A DNA stretch of 64,000 bases, from positions 330,501 through 394,500 of the forward strand of contig NZ_CP024307.1 in assembly GCF_002944405.1 (NCBI RefSeq), in the 5' to 3' direction. Each line of letters begins with the position of its first letter. Position 1 is the first letter of the stretch. A program made the position numbers and the translations under genes. The DNA is from Sinorhizobium fredii (GTDB lineage Bacteria > Pseudomonadota > Alphaproteobacteria > Rhizobiales > Rhizobiaceae). The notes below the pieces were generated by a model. It searched no databases. It was not told the origin of the DNA and worked only from the letters and a program-made list of their open reading frames with translations. Positions 26,021 through 34,814 of this stretch are shown here, piece by piece.

Positions 26021-27874
26021 TCAACCGAAGCGCTGCGACTGCAGTGCCTTCTCGTAACCGTCGCGGGCCACCTTCACCTGCTCGCGCTCCGAGACTTCCG
26101 GAACGGCGACGTCCCACCAATGGCCGCCGGCCTCGGTCGTGATCAGCGGATGGGTGTCGATGACGATCACCGTGGTGCGGGCCTCGTTGGCGGTTTCGGC
26201 AAGTGCCGCTTCGAGTTCGGGTATCGAGCCGACCTTGCGGGTGACGGCTCCCATGGCGGCGGCATGCGCGGCGAAGTCGATCTGCGGCAGTTCTACGTGA
26301 TGCGTGTCCTGAAGCAGATTGTTGAAGTTGGCGCCGCCGGTCTCCATCTGCAGCCGGTTGATGCAGCCGTAGCCGGCGTTGTCGAGGAGAACGATGGTGA
26401 ACTTGGCGCCGAGCATGATCGACGAGGCGATCTCCGAGTTCAGCATCATGTAGCTGCCGTCGCCGACCATGACGATCACGTCGCGCTCGGGCCTGGCAAG
26501 CTTGACGCCGAGGCCGCCGGCAACCTCGTAGCCCATTGTCGAGAAGCCGTATTCCATGTGGTAGCCGCCGGGCTCTTCCGCCTGCCAGAGCTTGTGCAGC
26601 TCGCCGGGCAGACCGCCGGCGGCGCAGACGAGCGTCGTCTTGTTGCCGCCGCGGGCGCGCTGGACGGCACCGATCACCTGGGCGTCGGAGGGCAGCGCCG
26701 CATTGGTCGTGGCCGTCGCCTTGTCGGCCGCGGCCATCCATTCGGCCTTGCCGGCCTTCGCCTTTTCCGTCCAGCTCCGGTCGACCGTGTAGCCACCGAG
26801 CCCGCCGGACAGGCGGTTGAGGCCGACCCGCGCGTCGCAGATCAGCGGCAGGCCGTTGTGCTTACCGGCGTCGAAGGGCTGGACATTGAGGCCGATGATT
26901 TTCAGCTCGTCGTTCTTGAAGAGCGCCCAGGAACCGGTGGTGAAGTCCTGCAGCCGCGATCCGACGGCGAGCACCAGGTCGGTCTCCTCGGCAAGCCGGT
27001 TGGACGCGGAGGTCCCGGTGACGCCGACCGAGCCCATGTTGAACGGATGCGAATGCGGCAATGCGGACTTGCCGGCCTGCGTCTCGACGACTGGGATGCC
27101 GTGCCTTTCTGCAAAGTTAGCGAGGTCTGCGGTCGCTTCGGAATAGAGCACGCCGCCGCCGGCGATAATGATCGGCTTCTTCGCGGACTTGAGCAATTCG
27201 ATCGCCGATGCCAACTCGTCGAGGTCCGGTTCGATGCGGCGCGGCACCCAGACCTTCTCGTCGAAGAAGGATTCCGGATAGTCATAGGCTTCCGCCTGCA
27301 CGTCCTGGCAGAGCGACAGCGTCACGGGACCGCAATCGGCCGGATCGGTCAGCACCTGCATGGCGCGGCGAAGCGCCGGGATGATCTGTTCCGGCCGGGT
27401 GATACGGTCGAAATAGCGCGACACCGGACGGAAGCAGTCATTGGCCGAGATGGTGGCATCGCCGAAGCTTTCCACCTGCTGCAGCACCGGATCGGGCCGG
27501 CGGTTGGCGAAGACGTCGCCGGGCAGGAACAGGACAGGCAGGCGGTTGACATGGGCGAGGGCCGCCGAGGTGACCATGTTGAGGGCGCCGGGGCCGATCG
27601 AGCTCGTGCAGGCCATGAAGCGGCGGCGGAAGCTCGCCTTGGCAAAGGCGATCGCAGCGTTCGCCATGCCCTGCTCGTTTTGGGCGCGGTAGGTCGGCAG
27701 GGTTTCGCGGATGGCGTAGAGCGCCTCGCCGACGCCGGCGACGTTGCCATGGCCGAAGATCGCGAAGACGCCGCCGAAGATCGGCACGCGCTTGCCATCG
27801 ATGATCGTCATCTGCCGGGTCATGAACCGCGCCACGGCCTGTGCCATGGTCAGGCGCACGGTTTTCTGGCTCAT
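26021..27874 (-). CDS. iolD: 3D-(3,5/4)-trihydroxycyclohexane-1,2-dione hydrolase
   Basis: A 617-residue ThDP-dependent enzyme that opens the cyclohexanedione ring to 5-deoxy-D-glucuronate. The N-terminal PYR domain carries the acetolactate-synthase-like segment FMACTSSIGPGALNM, and the C-terminal ThDP motif is VGDGSYMMLNSEI followed by LDNAGYGCINR. I start at MSQKTVRLTMAQAV, preceded by GGAGG on the minus strand; the frame extends 13 codons upstream. It lies 47 nt after iolC, so the two are co-transcribed. Confidence 0.96.
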   Translation of the reverse strand: MSQKTVRLTMAQAVARFMTRQMTIIDGKRVPIFGGVFAIFGHGNVAGVGEALYAIRETLPTYRAQNEQGMANAAIAFAKASFRRRFMACTSSIGPGALNMVTSAALAHVNRLPVLFLPGDVFANRRPDPVLQQVESFGDATISANDCFRPVSRYFDRITRPEQIIPALRRAMQVLTDPADCGPVTLSLCQDVQAEAYDYPESFFDEKVWVPRRIEPDLDELASAIELLKSAKKPIIIAGGGVLYSEATADLANFAERHGIPVVETQAGKSALPHSHPFNMGSVGVTGTSASNRLAEETDLVLAVGSRLQDFTTGSWALFKNDELKIIGLNVQPFDAGKHNGLPLICDARVGLNRLSGGLGGYTVDRSWTEKAKAGKAEWMAAADKATATTNAALPSDAQVIGAVQRARGGNKTTLVCAAGGLPGELHKLWQAEEPGGYHMEYGFSTMGYEVAGGLGVKLARPERDVIVMVGDGSYMMLNSEIASSIMLGAKFTIVLLDNAGYGCINRLQMETGGANFNNLLQDTHHVELPQIDFAAHAAAMGAVTRKVGSIPELEAALAETANEARTTVIVIDTHPLITTEAGGHWWDVAVPEVSEREQVKVARDGYEKALQSQRFG

Positions 27875-27921
27875 CTTGAATTTCCTCCAGGTGGCGAAGT
27901 CCGCTTCGCCCATTGTCGTTT

Positions 27922-29928
27922 TTAATGCCGCAGGCCGGCTATAAGTACAGCAGGCTTCGGGTGCTTCCCACGTCCTTGTCCTGCTTGGGCAGCCTTTGTT
28001 TCACCCAAGCGCAGCCAGAGATCCACCAGCGCCTTGAACTTCGCCGCCATGTCGGCGACGGCCTCGTCGTCGCTCATCGAACCGGTGAGCCAGCTCTTGG
28101 CGGCGTCGGCAAAGATCGTCCGGCCGACGGCAAATCCTTTCACCGACGTCGACGTCCTCGCCGCCGCGAACCCGTCCTTCAGCACGTCGTAAGGGGCCTC
28201 GAGGCCGAGCAGGACGACTCCCCGGCAGAGCGGGTCACGGTTTTCGATGACGGCGTCGATGGCCGCCCAGGCGCCGCGGCTCGCCTGCGGCTCGAGCTTC
28301 CACCAATCGGGTTTCAGGCCGGCATCATAGAGCTCGTTCAGCGCCCGCGGTATCGTGTCGTCCTCAAGCGGTCCGTGCTTGCCGGCGATGATTTCGATCA
28401 GGATCTCGCGGCCGACCTTGCGGGCCGCCTCGAAGGCCGAACGAAGCTTGGCGATCTGCGCGGCCTTCATTTCGGCCGGATCGTCCGGATGGTAGAAGGA
28501 GAGCACCTTGATGCAGTGATCGACGGGCCAGTCGATAAGCCGGCTGCCGAGATCCTGGCTGAATTCGAACTGCAGCGGCCGCGAGCCCGGTAGCTCGATC
28601 GGCTTGCCGATCCAGAAATCGCGGTAGGCACCGGCGGCATAAAGCGCGTCTCGGCCGTATTTGTCGTCGATCAGCATGCCGAAGCCGGGCCGGCCGGCGG
28701 CCACTTCAGCAGCGGCCTTGACGGCGAGCGCCTTGAAAGCCGGGATGCGCGCCAGCAGTTCCGGCTTGCCCTCGGCGATATCCTCCAGCTGGCTGCGGTG
28801 GTCGATGGCGAGCGCCATCAGCAGCGGAATGTCGCGGCGGCGCGTCGTCGCCCAGTGCACGTGGTTAATCGCCTCGTCCTTGCGCAGCGCCTTTTCCTTG
28901 CTGCCGTGCTCCAGGAAATACTGCAATTCAGTCCAGGTCGGGATCTCCGGCGCGCAGAGCAGCCGCGATACCGCGAACGCGCCGCAGGCATTGGCCCAGG
29001 TGGCCGAGGTCGCATGCGGCTCGCCCTTCAACCAGCCGCGCAGGAAGCCGGACATGAAGGCGTCGCCGGCGCCGAGCACGTTATAGACTTCGATCGGGAA
29101 GCCCTTGCCGACAATGCCGTCCTCGAGATCGTCGGAGATCGGCCCGTCATAGACAATGCAGCCCATCGGTCCGCGCTTCAAGACGATCGTCGCGTTCGAC
29201 AGCGACCGGATGGTCTTCAAGGCTTGCAGCAGGTCGCTCTCCCCAGACGCGATGAGCACCTCTTCCTCGGTGCCGACGATCAGGTCGCAATCGCCGAGCA
29301 CGGTCTTCAGATGTGCCGAGACGCGGTCGGACGCGATGTAGCGGCTTTCGCCGGCATCGTGGCCCGCGAGACCCCAGAGGTTCGGGCGATAGTCGATGTC
29401 GAAGACGATCTGCGCGCCGCTTTCCCTGGCGATCCGGATCGCCTTGCGCTGCGCGGCATCGGTGTTGGGCTTCGAGAAATGCGTGCCGGTGACGAGGACC
29501 GCGCGGGCGGAGCGGATGAAGTCCTCCGCGATGTCATCTTCATTGAGCGCGTTGTCGGCGCAATTGTCGCGATAGAAGAGCAGCGGAAACGACTTTTCGT
29601 TCTCGACGGAGAGGATCGCGAGTGCGGTCAGCCGTTCCGGATCGATGACGATGCCGCGCGTCTCCACGCCCTCGCGTTGCAACTGTTCGCGGATGAAGCG
29701 GCCCATCTGCTCGTTGCCGACGCGCGTCAGCAGCGCCGATTTGAGCCCGAGGCGCGCGGTGCCAACCGAAATATTGCAGGGGCAGCCGCCGACCGATTTG
29801 GCAAAGCTCGCCACGTCCTCAAGCCGCGTGCCGATCTGCTGACCGTAAAGGTCGACCGAGGCTCTGCCGATGGTGATGATGTCGAGGGGCTTGGCGCCCT
29901 TTGCCGATGCCGATGGAATCTGGCTCAC
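27922..29928 (-). CDS. iolC: Bifunctional 5-dehydro-2-deoxygluconokinase / DUF2090 aldolase-like fusion
   Basis: A 668-residue fusion. Residues 1-330 are a PfkB-family kinase (GGCPCNISVGTARLG; catalytic GAGDAF at 286-291) that phosphorylates 2-deoxy-5-keto-D-gluconate. Residues from about 345 to 645 form a DUF2090 domain (LMALAIDHRSQL, PGFGMLIDDKYGRDAL, KVLSFYHPDDP) related to class I aldolases. It probably cleaves the kinase product, the step done by IolJ in Bacillus. This fusion is common in rhizobia. The first iol structural gene has its own operator at 30018-30047. Confidence 0.95.
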   Translation of the reverse strand: MSQIPSASAKGAKPLDIITIGRASVDLYGQQIGTRLEDVASFAKSVGGCPCNISVGTARLGLKSALLTRVGNEQMGRFIREQLQREGVETRGIVIDPERLTALAILSVENEKSFPLLFYRDNCADNALNEDDIAEDFIRSARAVLVTGTHFSKPNTDAAQRKAIRIARESGAQIVFDIDYRPNLWGLAGHDAGESRYIASDRVSAHLKTVLGDCDLIVGTEEEVLIASGESDLLQALKTIRSLSNATIVLKRGPMGCIVYDGPISDDLEDGIVGKGFPIEVYNVLGAGDAFMSGFLRGWLKGEPHATSATWANACGAFAVSRLLCAPEIPTWTELQYFLEHGSKEKALRKDEAINHVHWATTRRRDIPLLMALAIDHRSQLEDIAEGKPELLARIPAFKALAVKAAAEVAAGRPGFGMLIDDKYGRDALYAAGAYRDFWIGKPIELPGSRPLQFEFSQDLGSRLIDWPVDHCIKVLSFYHPDDPAEMKAAQIAKLRSAFEAARKVGREILIEIIAGKHGPLEDDTIPRALNELYDAGLKPDWWKLEPQASRGAWAAIDAVIENRDPLCRGVVLLGLEAPYDVLKDGFAAARTSTSVKGFAVGRTIFADAAKSWLTGSMSDDEAVADMAAKFKALVDLWLRLGETKAAQAGQGRGKHPKPAVLIAGLRH

Positions 29929-30017
29929 TGCTTCCTCCCCGCGGACGCCGCGCCGGCGCCGACAGATTTCGTTAGGTGCTGGGCGATGAGTGTATGAAAC
30001 ATAAATTCCGTCCTCTC

Positions 30018-30047
30018 GTCAATATGGAATTTTCGTTCTATATTGAC
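30018..30047. promoter_or_regulatory. IolR-type operator upstream of iolC
   Basis: A near-perfect 30-bp palindrome: GTCAATATGGAA (30018-30029), TTTTCG, TTCTATATTGAC (30036-30047); only the inner R/Y pair and the centre break symmetry. It overlaps the iolR stop codon and lies about 90 bp before the iolC start. The half-site is shared with 30963 and 32386. Confidence 0.75.
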
Positions 30048-30898
30048 GCGGCATCTTCGGCGCGACGGCGTTTTTCGGCGATCGCCACGGTCAGCGCCAT
30101 GGCGAAGGCCATGCTGGCCGAAAGCGAACGGAAGCCGGCATGATCGGCTTCGACGAGCTCGAACCAGACCTTCGACGACTCGGCCAGCGGCGAGAAGGCG
30201 GAGTCTGTCAGCGACACGACCGGAACCCTTCGATTCGCCAAAAGCCGAGCCTGGGCCGCACTCTCGGACGCATAGGGCGAGAAGCTGACGGCGAAGGCGG
30301 CATCCTCTTTCGTCGCCATCGCCAGCATGTCGTCGTCGATGCCGGCGGCCGTGCCGACATGCTGGTATTTCACTTTCAGCTTGCCGAAGGCATAGGCCAT
30401 GTAGCTGGAAATCGGATAGGAGCGGCGCTTGGCGATGAGATAAATCGTCTCCGCCTTGGCGAGGATGTCGACGGCCTGCTCGAAGGCTTCCGGGTCGACC
30501 GATGTTGCGATGTTGTCGAGCGAGCGATGCGCGGCCGCCACGAAGCCGTTGAAGATCGAGCCGCTCTCGAGCTTGCTGTGCTCGTTGCCGCGCAGCGCCT
30601 TCAACCGGTCCTCGTAGCCCGGTGTTCGCTCACGCAGGCGCGCCCGAAAAATCTGCTGCAGACTCGAAAAGCCTTCGAAGCCGAAATGCTGGGCGAAGCG
30701 CACCAGAGTGGACGGCTGGACATCGGCCGAGGTGGCGATGCTCGCCGCCGTGCCGAAGGCGATTTCGTCCGGATTGTCGAGCGAATAGGCGGCGACCTGT
30801 TTCAGCCGCTTCGGCAATTGCGCCTTGCGTTCGAGGATGACGGCCTTCAGCGCCTCGAAATCCTGCGGGGCATCCGTGGTCGTCTCCGATGTCGACAT
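30038..30898 (-). CDS. iolR: RpiR family regulator of inositol catabolism
   Basis: A 286-residue regulator. An N-terminal RpiR HTH (SIATSADVQPSTLVRFAQHF and GFEGFSSLQQIFRARLRE, about 18-92) is followed by a SIS sugar-phosphate-binding domain from about residue 125 (AETIYLIAKRRSYPISSYMA). In S. meliloti the RpiR-type IolR represses the iol genes, with a pathway intermediate as likely inducer. A matching palindrome lies 65-82 bp upstream, consistent with autoregulation. It is immediately upstream of iolC, but iolC has a separate operator. Confidence 0.93.
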   Translation of the reverse strand: MSTSETTTDAPQDFEALKAVILERKAQLPKRLKQVAAYSLDNPDEIAFGTAASIATSADVQPSTLVRFAQHFGFEGFSSLQQIFRARLRERTPGYEDRLKALRGNEHSKLESGSIFNGFVAAAHRSLDNIATSVDPEAFEQAVDILAKAETIYLIAKRRSYPISSYMAYAFGKLKVKYQHVGTAAGIDDDMLAMATKEDAAFAVSFSPYASESAAQARLLANRRVPVVSLTDSAFSPLAESSKVWFELVEADHAGFRSLSASMAFAMALTVAIAEKRRRAEDAASI

Positions 30899-30962
30899 CG
30901 TTCAGCGTCTCCAGGCTCGCTTGTTCTATTTGCCTCACTTTAATCGATTAGGCGATACGGGC

Positions 30963-30980
30963 ATAGAACGGACGTTCTAT
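30963..30980. promoter_or_regulatory. IolR-type operator upstream of iolR
   Basis: ATAGAACGGACGTTCTAT is a perfect 18-bp palindrome (AGAA-N6-TTCT core), the same core as at 30018 and 32386. It is centred about 73 bp before the iolR start codon. Confidence 0.65.
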
Positions 30981-31017
30981 TTTTGTGGATTCTCCGTGGC
31001 GGTGAAAAGCCGTTTGG

Positions 31018-31154
31018 CCCCTCATCCCGCTGCCGCGACCTTCTCCCCGCGCGCTGGGAGAAGGGATATGCCCTCCCCGCGCGCGGGGAGAAGGGATATG
31101 CCGCGCCGTCCAAGTCCCTCTCCCCGCTTGCGGGGAGAGGGTTAGGGTGAGGGC
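31018..31154. repeat. REP-like element between iolR and iolY, with internal duplication
   Basis: The hairpin module and its tail GGGAGAAGGGATATGCC occur twice in tandem (ending near 31071 and 31101). A second-type module CCCTCTCCCCGCTTGCGGGGAGAGGG follows, with tail TTAGGGTGAGGGC. It lies between iolR and the iolY 3' end. Confidence 0.85.
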
Positions 31155-31193
31155 GATTCCCGGGCGTCGTTTCCTCTCGAGAAGGAAACGCCG

Positions 31194-32324
31194 TCAGCTG
31201 ATCTCTACCCATTCGTTGCTCCTGGCCGACCGGTAGGTGGCCGAAAGCACCTTCTGGACCTCGTAGCCCTCGCGGAAATCCGTCGAAGGTCTGCCGCCCT
31301 TGGCGATCGCCTCCAGGAACTCGTGCACCTCAATGGCTTTCAGATCGTTGAAGCCGATCTGGTGTCCCGGTGCCACGCAGAAGGCGCCGTAGGGCGGGTG
31401 TTCCGGTCCTGCCCAGATGGTGCGGAAGCCGCGGCTCTTGATGTCGCCACCGGTCGAATAGACCTTTATCTCGTTCAGCCGCTCCTGGGTGAAGACGATG
31501 CTGCCCTTCGAGCCGTAGATTTCGAAGTCATGCTGCATCTTGCGGCCGGTGGCGGTCCAGTTCGCCTCGAAGCTGCCGCTCGCGCCGCTCTCGAAGCGGA
31601 TGAAGGCGCGGGCGATGTCGTCGACTTCTACCGCGCGGGTCTCGGTTGCGCCGCGTGCGACCGGACGCTCCGGTATGTGGATGACCGTCTCCGCAAGCAC
31701 GGATTTGATCGGGCCGACGAGGTGACGCATGCAGGCGATGATATGGCTGCCGATGTCGGCGAGCGCGCCGCCGCCGCTCCTCGGATCGAGCCGCCAGGCC
31801 CACGGCATCGTGGCGTCGGCCATGAAGTCTTCGGCATGGACGCCGCGGAACGAGCGGATTTCGCCGATCTCGCCGCTGTCGATGATCTCCTTGGCGAGGA
31901 AGATCAGCGGGTTCTTCAGATAGTTGAAGCCCACCTGGGTGACGAGGCCGGCCTTCTCGGCCGCCGCGACCATTTCGGCGCAGTCGGCGACGGTCGGTGC
32001 CAGCGGTTTTTCGCAATAAACATTCCTGCCATGGGCAATGGCCGCAAGCGCCATCTCCTTGTGCAAAAGGTTCGGCGTGGTGATGTCGATGATGTCGATG
32101 TCCGGATCGGTCAAGAGCTCGCGCCAGTCGGCGGTCGCCTTGCGGAAACCGAGACGTGCGCGGGCGGCCTCGGCAGTCTCCACGGTGACGTCGGCAACCG
32201 AAACCAGATCCAGTTCGAAGGGCAGGTCGAAGACCCGCGAAGCGATCGTGAAGCCGAGCGCATGGGCCTTGCCCATGAAGCCCGTACCGATCAGGCCGAC
32301 ACCCAATCTGCGTTTGCCGCTCAT
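31194..32324 (-). CDS. iolY: Gfo/Idh/MocA family oxidoreductase of the iol cluster
   Basis: A 376-residue NAD(P)-dependent oxidoreductase. The Rossmann segment is LGVGLIGTGFMGKAHALGF, the catalytic EKP motif is VYCEKPLAP, and the conserved DIGSHIIACMRHLVG helix follows. Position and sequence fit S. meliloti IolY, a putative inositol-derivative dehydrogenase next to iolR; I name it from that recalled context. The likely substrate is an inositol or inosose isomer. ATG 32324 has GGGAGG upstream. An IolR-type operator lies 62-86 bp before it. Confidence 0.88.
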   Translation of the reverse strand: MSGKRRLGVGLIGTGFMGKAHALGFTIASRVFDLPFELDLVSVADVTVETAEAARARLGFRKATADWRELLTDPDIDIIDITTPNLLHKEMALAAIAHGRNVYCEKPLAPTVADCAEMVAAAEKAGLVTQVGFNYLKNPLIFLAKEIIDSGEIGEIRSFRGVHAEDFMADATMPWAWRLDPRSGGGALADIGSHIIACMRHLVGPIKSVLAETVIHIPERPVARGATETRAVEVDDIARAFIRFESGASGSFEANWTATGRKMQHDFEIYGSKGSIVFTQERLNEIKVYSTGGDIKSRGFRTIWAGPEHPPYGAFCVAPGHQIGFNDLKAIEVHEFLEAIAKGGRPSTDFREGYEVQKVLSATYRSARSNEWVEIS

Positions 32325-32385
32325 GTCGTTCCTCCCGGCCGAGCCTTTGCATCTGGATCGAAATGAAATGAAATGTGCGAAGCTT

Positions 32386-32410
32386 GTCAATATGGAATGT
32401 TTGTTCGAAA
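32386..32410. promoter_or_regulatory. IolR-type operator upstream of iolY
   Basis: GTCAATATGGAA (32386-32397), TGTTTG, TTCGAAA: the left arm is identical to the iolC operator over 13 bases (GTCAATATGGAAT), the right arm is weaker. It lies in the 261-bp gap shared with the divergent amidotransferase gene. Confidence 0.65.
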
Positions 32411-32585
32411 TGGCTTTCCGATGTGCCAAGCGAAACAGCGCATGTGGCGGCATGCTCTCGGCTGTTGAAAAGCACGCCATGCGAAAAGTGTTAACGCATT
32501 TTTACCATGTTCTGTTGGAACATCGCCGTGACGATCGTCGGCGAATCGCCTTTTATCAAAGAACCCGAACCGGAGTGATCGACGC

Positions 32586-33428
32586 ATGTGCCGCTGGGCA
32601 GCCTATCGTGGAGAGCCGCTTTACCTCGAGGAACTGGTGACGTCGCCGGCGCATTCGCTGATTGAGCAATCCCATTGCGCGACACGGGCGAAGACCGCCA
32701 CCAATGGCGACGGCTTCGGCATCGCCTGGTATGGCGACCGCCCCGAGCCTGGCCGCTATCGCGACATCCTGCCCGCCTGGTCCGACTGCAACCTGAAGAG
32801 CATTGCGCGGCAGATACGCTCCCGCCTGTTTCTGGCCCATGTCCGTGCTGCGACCGGCGGCGGCACCCGGCGCGACAATTGTCACCCCTTCGTGCATGGC
32901 CGCTGGGCCTTCATGCACAACGGCCAGATCGGCCATTTCGAGCATCTGCGGCGGCCGATGGAAAACATGCTCGCCGACGATCTCTATGCGGCCCGCACCG
33001 GAACGACGGATTCGGAGCTGCTTTTCCTGCTCGCCCTGCAGTTCGGCCTCGACCGCGATCCGCTTGGCGCGGTCGCCGAGGCGCTCGGCTTCGTGGAGCG
33101 CCTCGCAGAACAACTCAGCCTTAAGGTGCTCGTCCGCTTCACCGCGGCATTTTCCGACGGTGAGGATCTCTATGCGGTGCGCTACGCCTCCGACCGCAAG
33201 GCGCCGACGCTCTATGCCGCCCCGATGGGAGCGCAGGGCGGTTACTGCCTCGTATCGGAACCCCTCAATGACGACGACAACGCATGGGCCGAGATACCGG
33301 ATGGCTCGGCTGTCATCGTCGGTGAAAACGGCGTCGACGTTCGCCTTTTCAGCGCCGCCGACCTTTCGGCACGGGAGTCCGTTGCCTCCGCCTCCTCTTC
33401 CGCGAAGGTCGCAAGCCCTGTTGCCTGA
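32586..33428 (+). CDS. Class II glutamine amidotransferase (YafJ-like)
   Basis: A 280-residue Ntn-type amidotransferase. Met is followed by the catalytic Cys2 (MCRWAAYRG); GDGFGIAWYG, HVRAAT and the oxyanion/glutamine site HPFVHGRWAFMHNGQIG are present. It should release ammonia from glutamine; the acceptor is unknown, although some relatives act in gamma-glutamyl hydrolysis (EgtC-like). Start ATG 32586 is fixed by the need for Cys2. It stands alone, with a CtrA-like site about 80 bp upstream. Confidence 0.9.
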   Translation: MCRWAAYRGEPLYLEELVTSPAHSLIEQSHCATRAKTATNGDGFGIAWYGDRPEPGRYRDILPAWSDCNLKSIARQIRSRLFLAHVRAATGGGTRRDNCHPFVHGRWAFMHNGQIGHFEHLRRPMENMLADDLYAARTGTTDSELLFLLALQFGLDRDPLGAVAEALGFVERLAEQLSLKVLVRFTAAFSDGEDLYAVRYASDRKAPTLYAAPMGAQGGYCLVSEPLNDDDNAWAEIPDGSAVIVGENGVDVRLFSAADLSARESVASASSSAKVASPVA

Positions 33429-33443
33429 TCGAAGCGGCGCTTC

Positions 33444-34649
33444 TTACGACAACAGTTTCGCGGAGATTAGGGCCGCGAGCTTGTCGGCCACTTCGTCCTT
33501 GCCCATTTCCGGCCACTCCTCGATGCCGTCGCGGGCGATGAGCTTCACCCGGTTCCTGTCGCCGCCCATGATCCCAGTTGTCGGCGAGACGTCGTTTGCG
33601 ACGATGTAATCGGCGCCTTTCCTTTCAAGCTTTGCCCGGCCGTTCTCCGCGACGTTTTCCGTCTCCGCGGCAAAGCCGATCACCAATTTCGGGCGCGATG
33701 CATGATGGCCGATGGTCTTCAGGATGTCGGGATTTTCGGCAAGTTGCAGCGGCGGCGGTGCCTCGCCCGGCCGCTTCTTGATCTTGTTGCCGGCGGCGGA
33801 AGCGACGCGCCAGTCGGCGACCGCCGCCACCATCACCGCTACATCGGCCGGCAGCGCGGCGACGACCGCGTCGCGCATCTCATCGGCGCGCACGACCCGA
33901 ACGACACGCACGCCCGCGGGGTCGGGGATCGTTACAGGACCGGAGACGAGAGTGACGTCGGCCCCGAGCCGCGCCAGCGCCGCGGCGATGGCATGACCCT
34001 GCTTGCCGGATGAGCGGTTGGCGATATAGCGGACCGGGTCGATCGGCTCGTGCGTCGGCCCGGAGGAGACGATTGCCTTGCGCCCGGCAAGCGGCTTTGC
34101 GCCGGCGAGTAAGTCCTCGATCGCCGCGACGATCTCCAAGGGTTCGGCCATCCGGCCTTCGCCGGCCTCGCGGCTTTCCGCCATCTCGCCGGAGGCCGGC
34201 CCGACGAAGCGGATGCCGTCGGCGGCAAGCGTCGCGCGGTTGCGGCGGGTCGCTGGATGCGCCCACATCTTCGGGTTCATCGCCGGGGCGACGAGCACGG
34301 TGCGATCGGTTGCGAGCAGGATCGTCGAGGCAAGGTCGTCGGCATGGCCGCTCGCCATCTTGGCCATCAGGTCGGCGGTCGCCGGCGCCACCACGACGAG
34401 GTCGCACTCGCGCGCCAGCCGGATATGCCCCACATCCTGCTCGTCCTCGCGTGAAAAGAGCTCCGTATAGACGTGCGAGGCCGAAAGCGCACCGACCGCG
34501 AGCGGCGTCACGAACTGCTGCGCCCCGGCAGTCATTACCGGCCGGACCGTGGCGCCGCGTTCGCGCAGCCTGCGGATGAGGTCCAGGCTCTTATAGGCCG
34601 CGATGCCGCCGGAAATGATGAGGAGAATACGCTTGCCCGACAGTGTCAT
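33444..34649 (-). CDS. coaBC: Bifunctional phosphopantothenoylcysteine decarboxylase / phosphopantothenate-cysteine ligase
   Basis: A 401-residue CoA-biosynthesis enzyme. The CoaC flavoprotein domain (1-185) has GGIAAYKS and PAMNPKMW. The CoaB domain has SSGPTHEPIDPVRYIANRSSGKQG and VMVAAVADWR. The CoaC active-site loop that carries an essential Cys in E. coli (ACGDIGPGRM) reads AESREAGEGRM here, with no Cys. The length is normal and the gene looks intact otherwise. It is convergent with the amidotransferase gene. Confidence 0.95.
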   Translation of the reverse strand: MTLSGKRILLIISGGIAAYKSLDLIRRLRERGATVRPVMTAGAQQFVTPLAVGALSASHVYTELFSREDEQDVGHIRLARECDLVVVAPATADLMAKMASGHADDLASTILLATDRTVLVAPAMNPKMWAHPATRRNRATLAADGIRFVGPASGEMAESREAGEGRMAEPLEIVAAIEDLLAGAKPLAGRKAIVSSGPTHEPIDPVRYIANRSSGKQGHAIAAALARLGADVTLVSGPVTIPDPAGVRVVRVVRADEMRDAVVAALPADVAVMVAAVADWRVASAAGNKIKKRPGEAPPPLQLAENPDILKTIGHHASRPKLVIGFAAETENVAENGRAKLERKGADYIVANDVSPTTGIMGGDRNRVKLIARDGIEEWPEMGKDEVADKLAALISAKLLS

Positions 34650-34814
34650 TCCGCTTCGGCTTTTCGCCGCTCCTTGCTGTATGACGCGAGCCTATCCGAG
34701 GCGACTGACCCGCGCAATCGGAGGCTCAAGGCTGTGCCCGCCGGAATGACGCTGCACCCTGCGGCTGAAATCCGCCGCAGGGCACAAAAGCGCTGTGCTG
34801 CCGCTGATGCCGGA

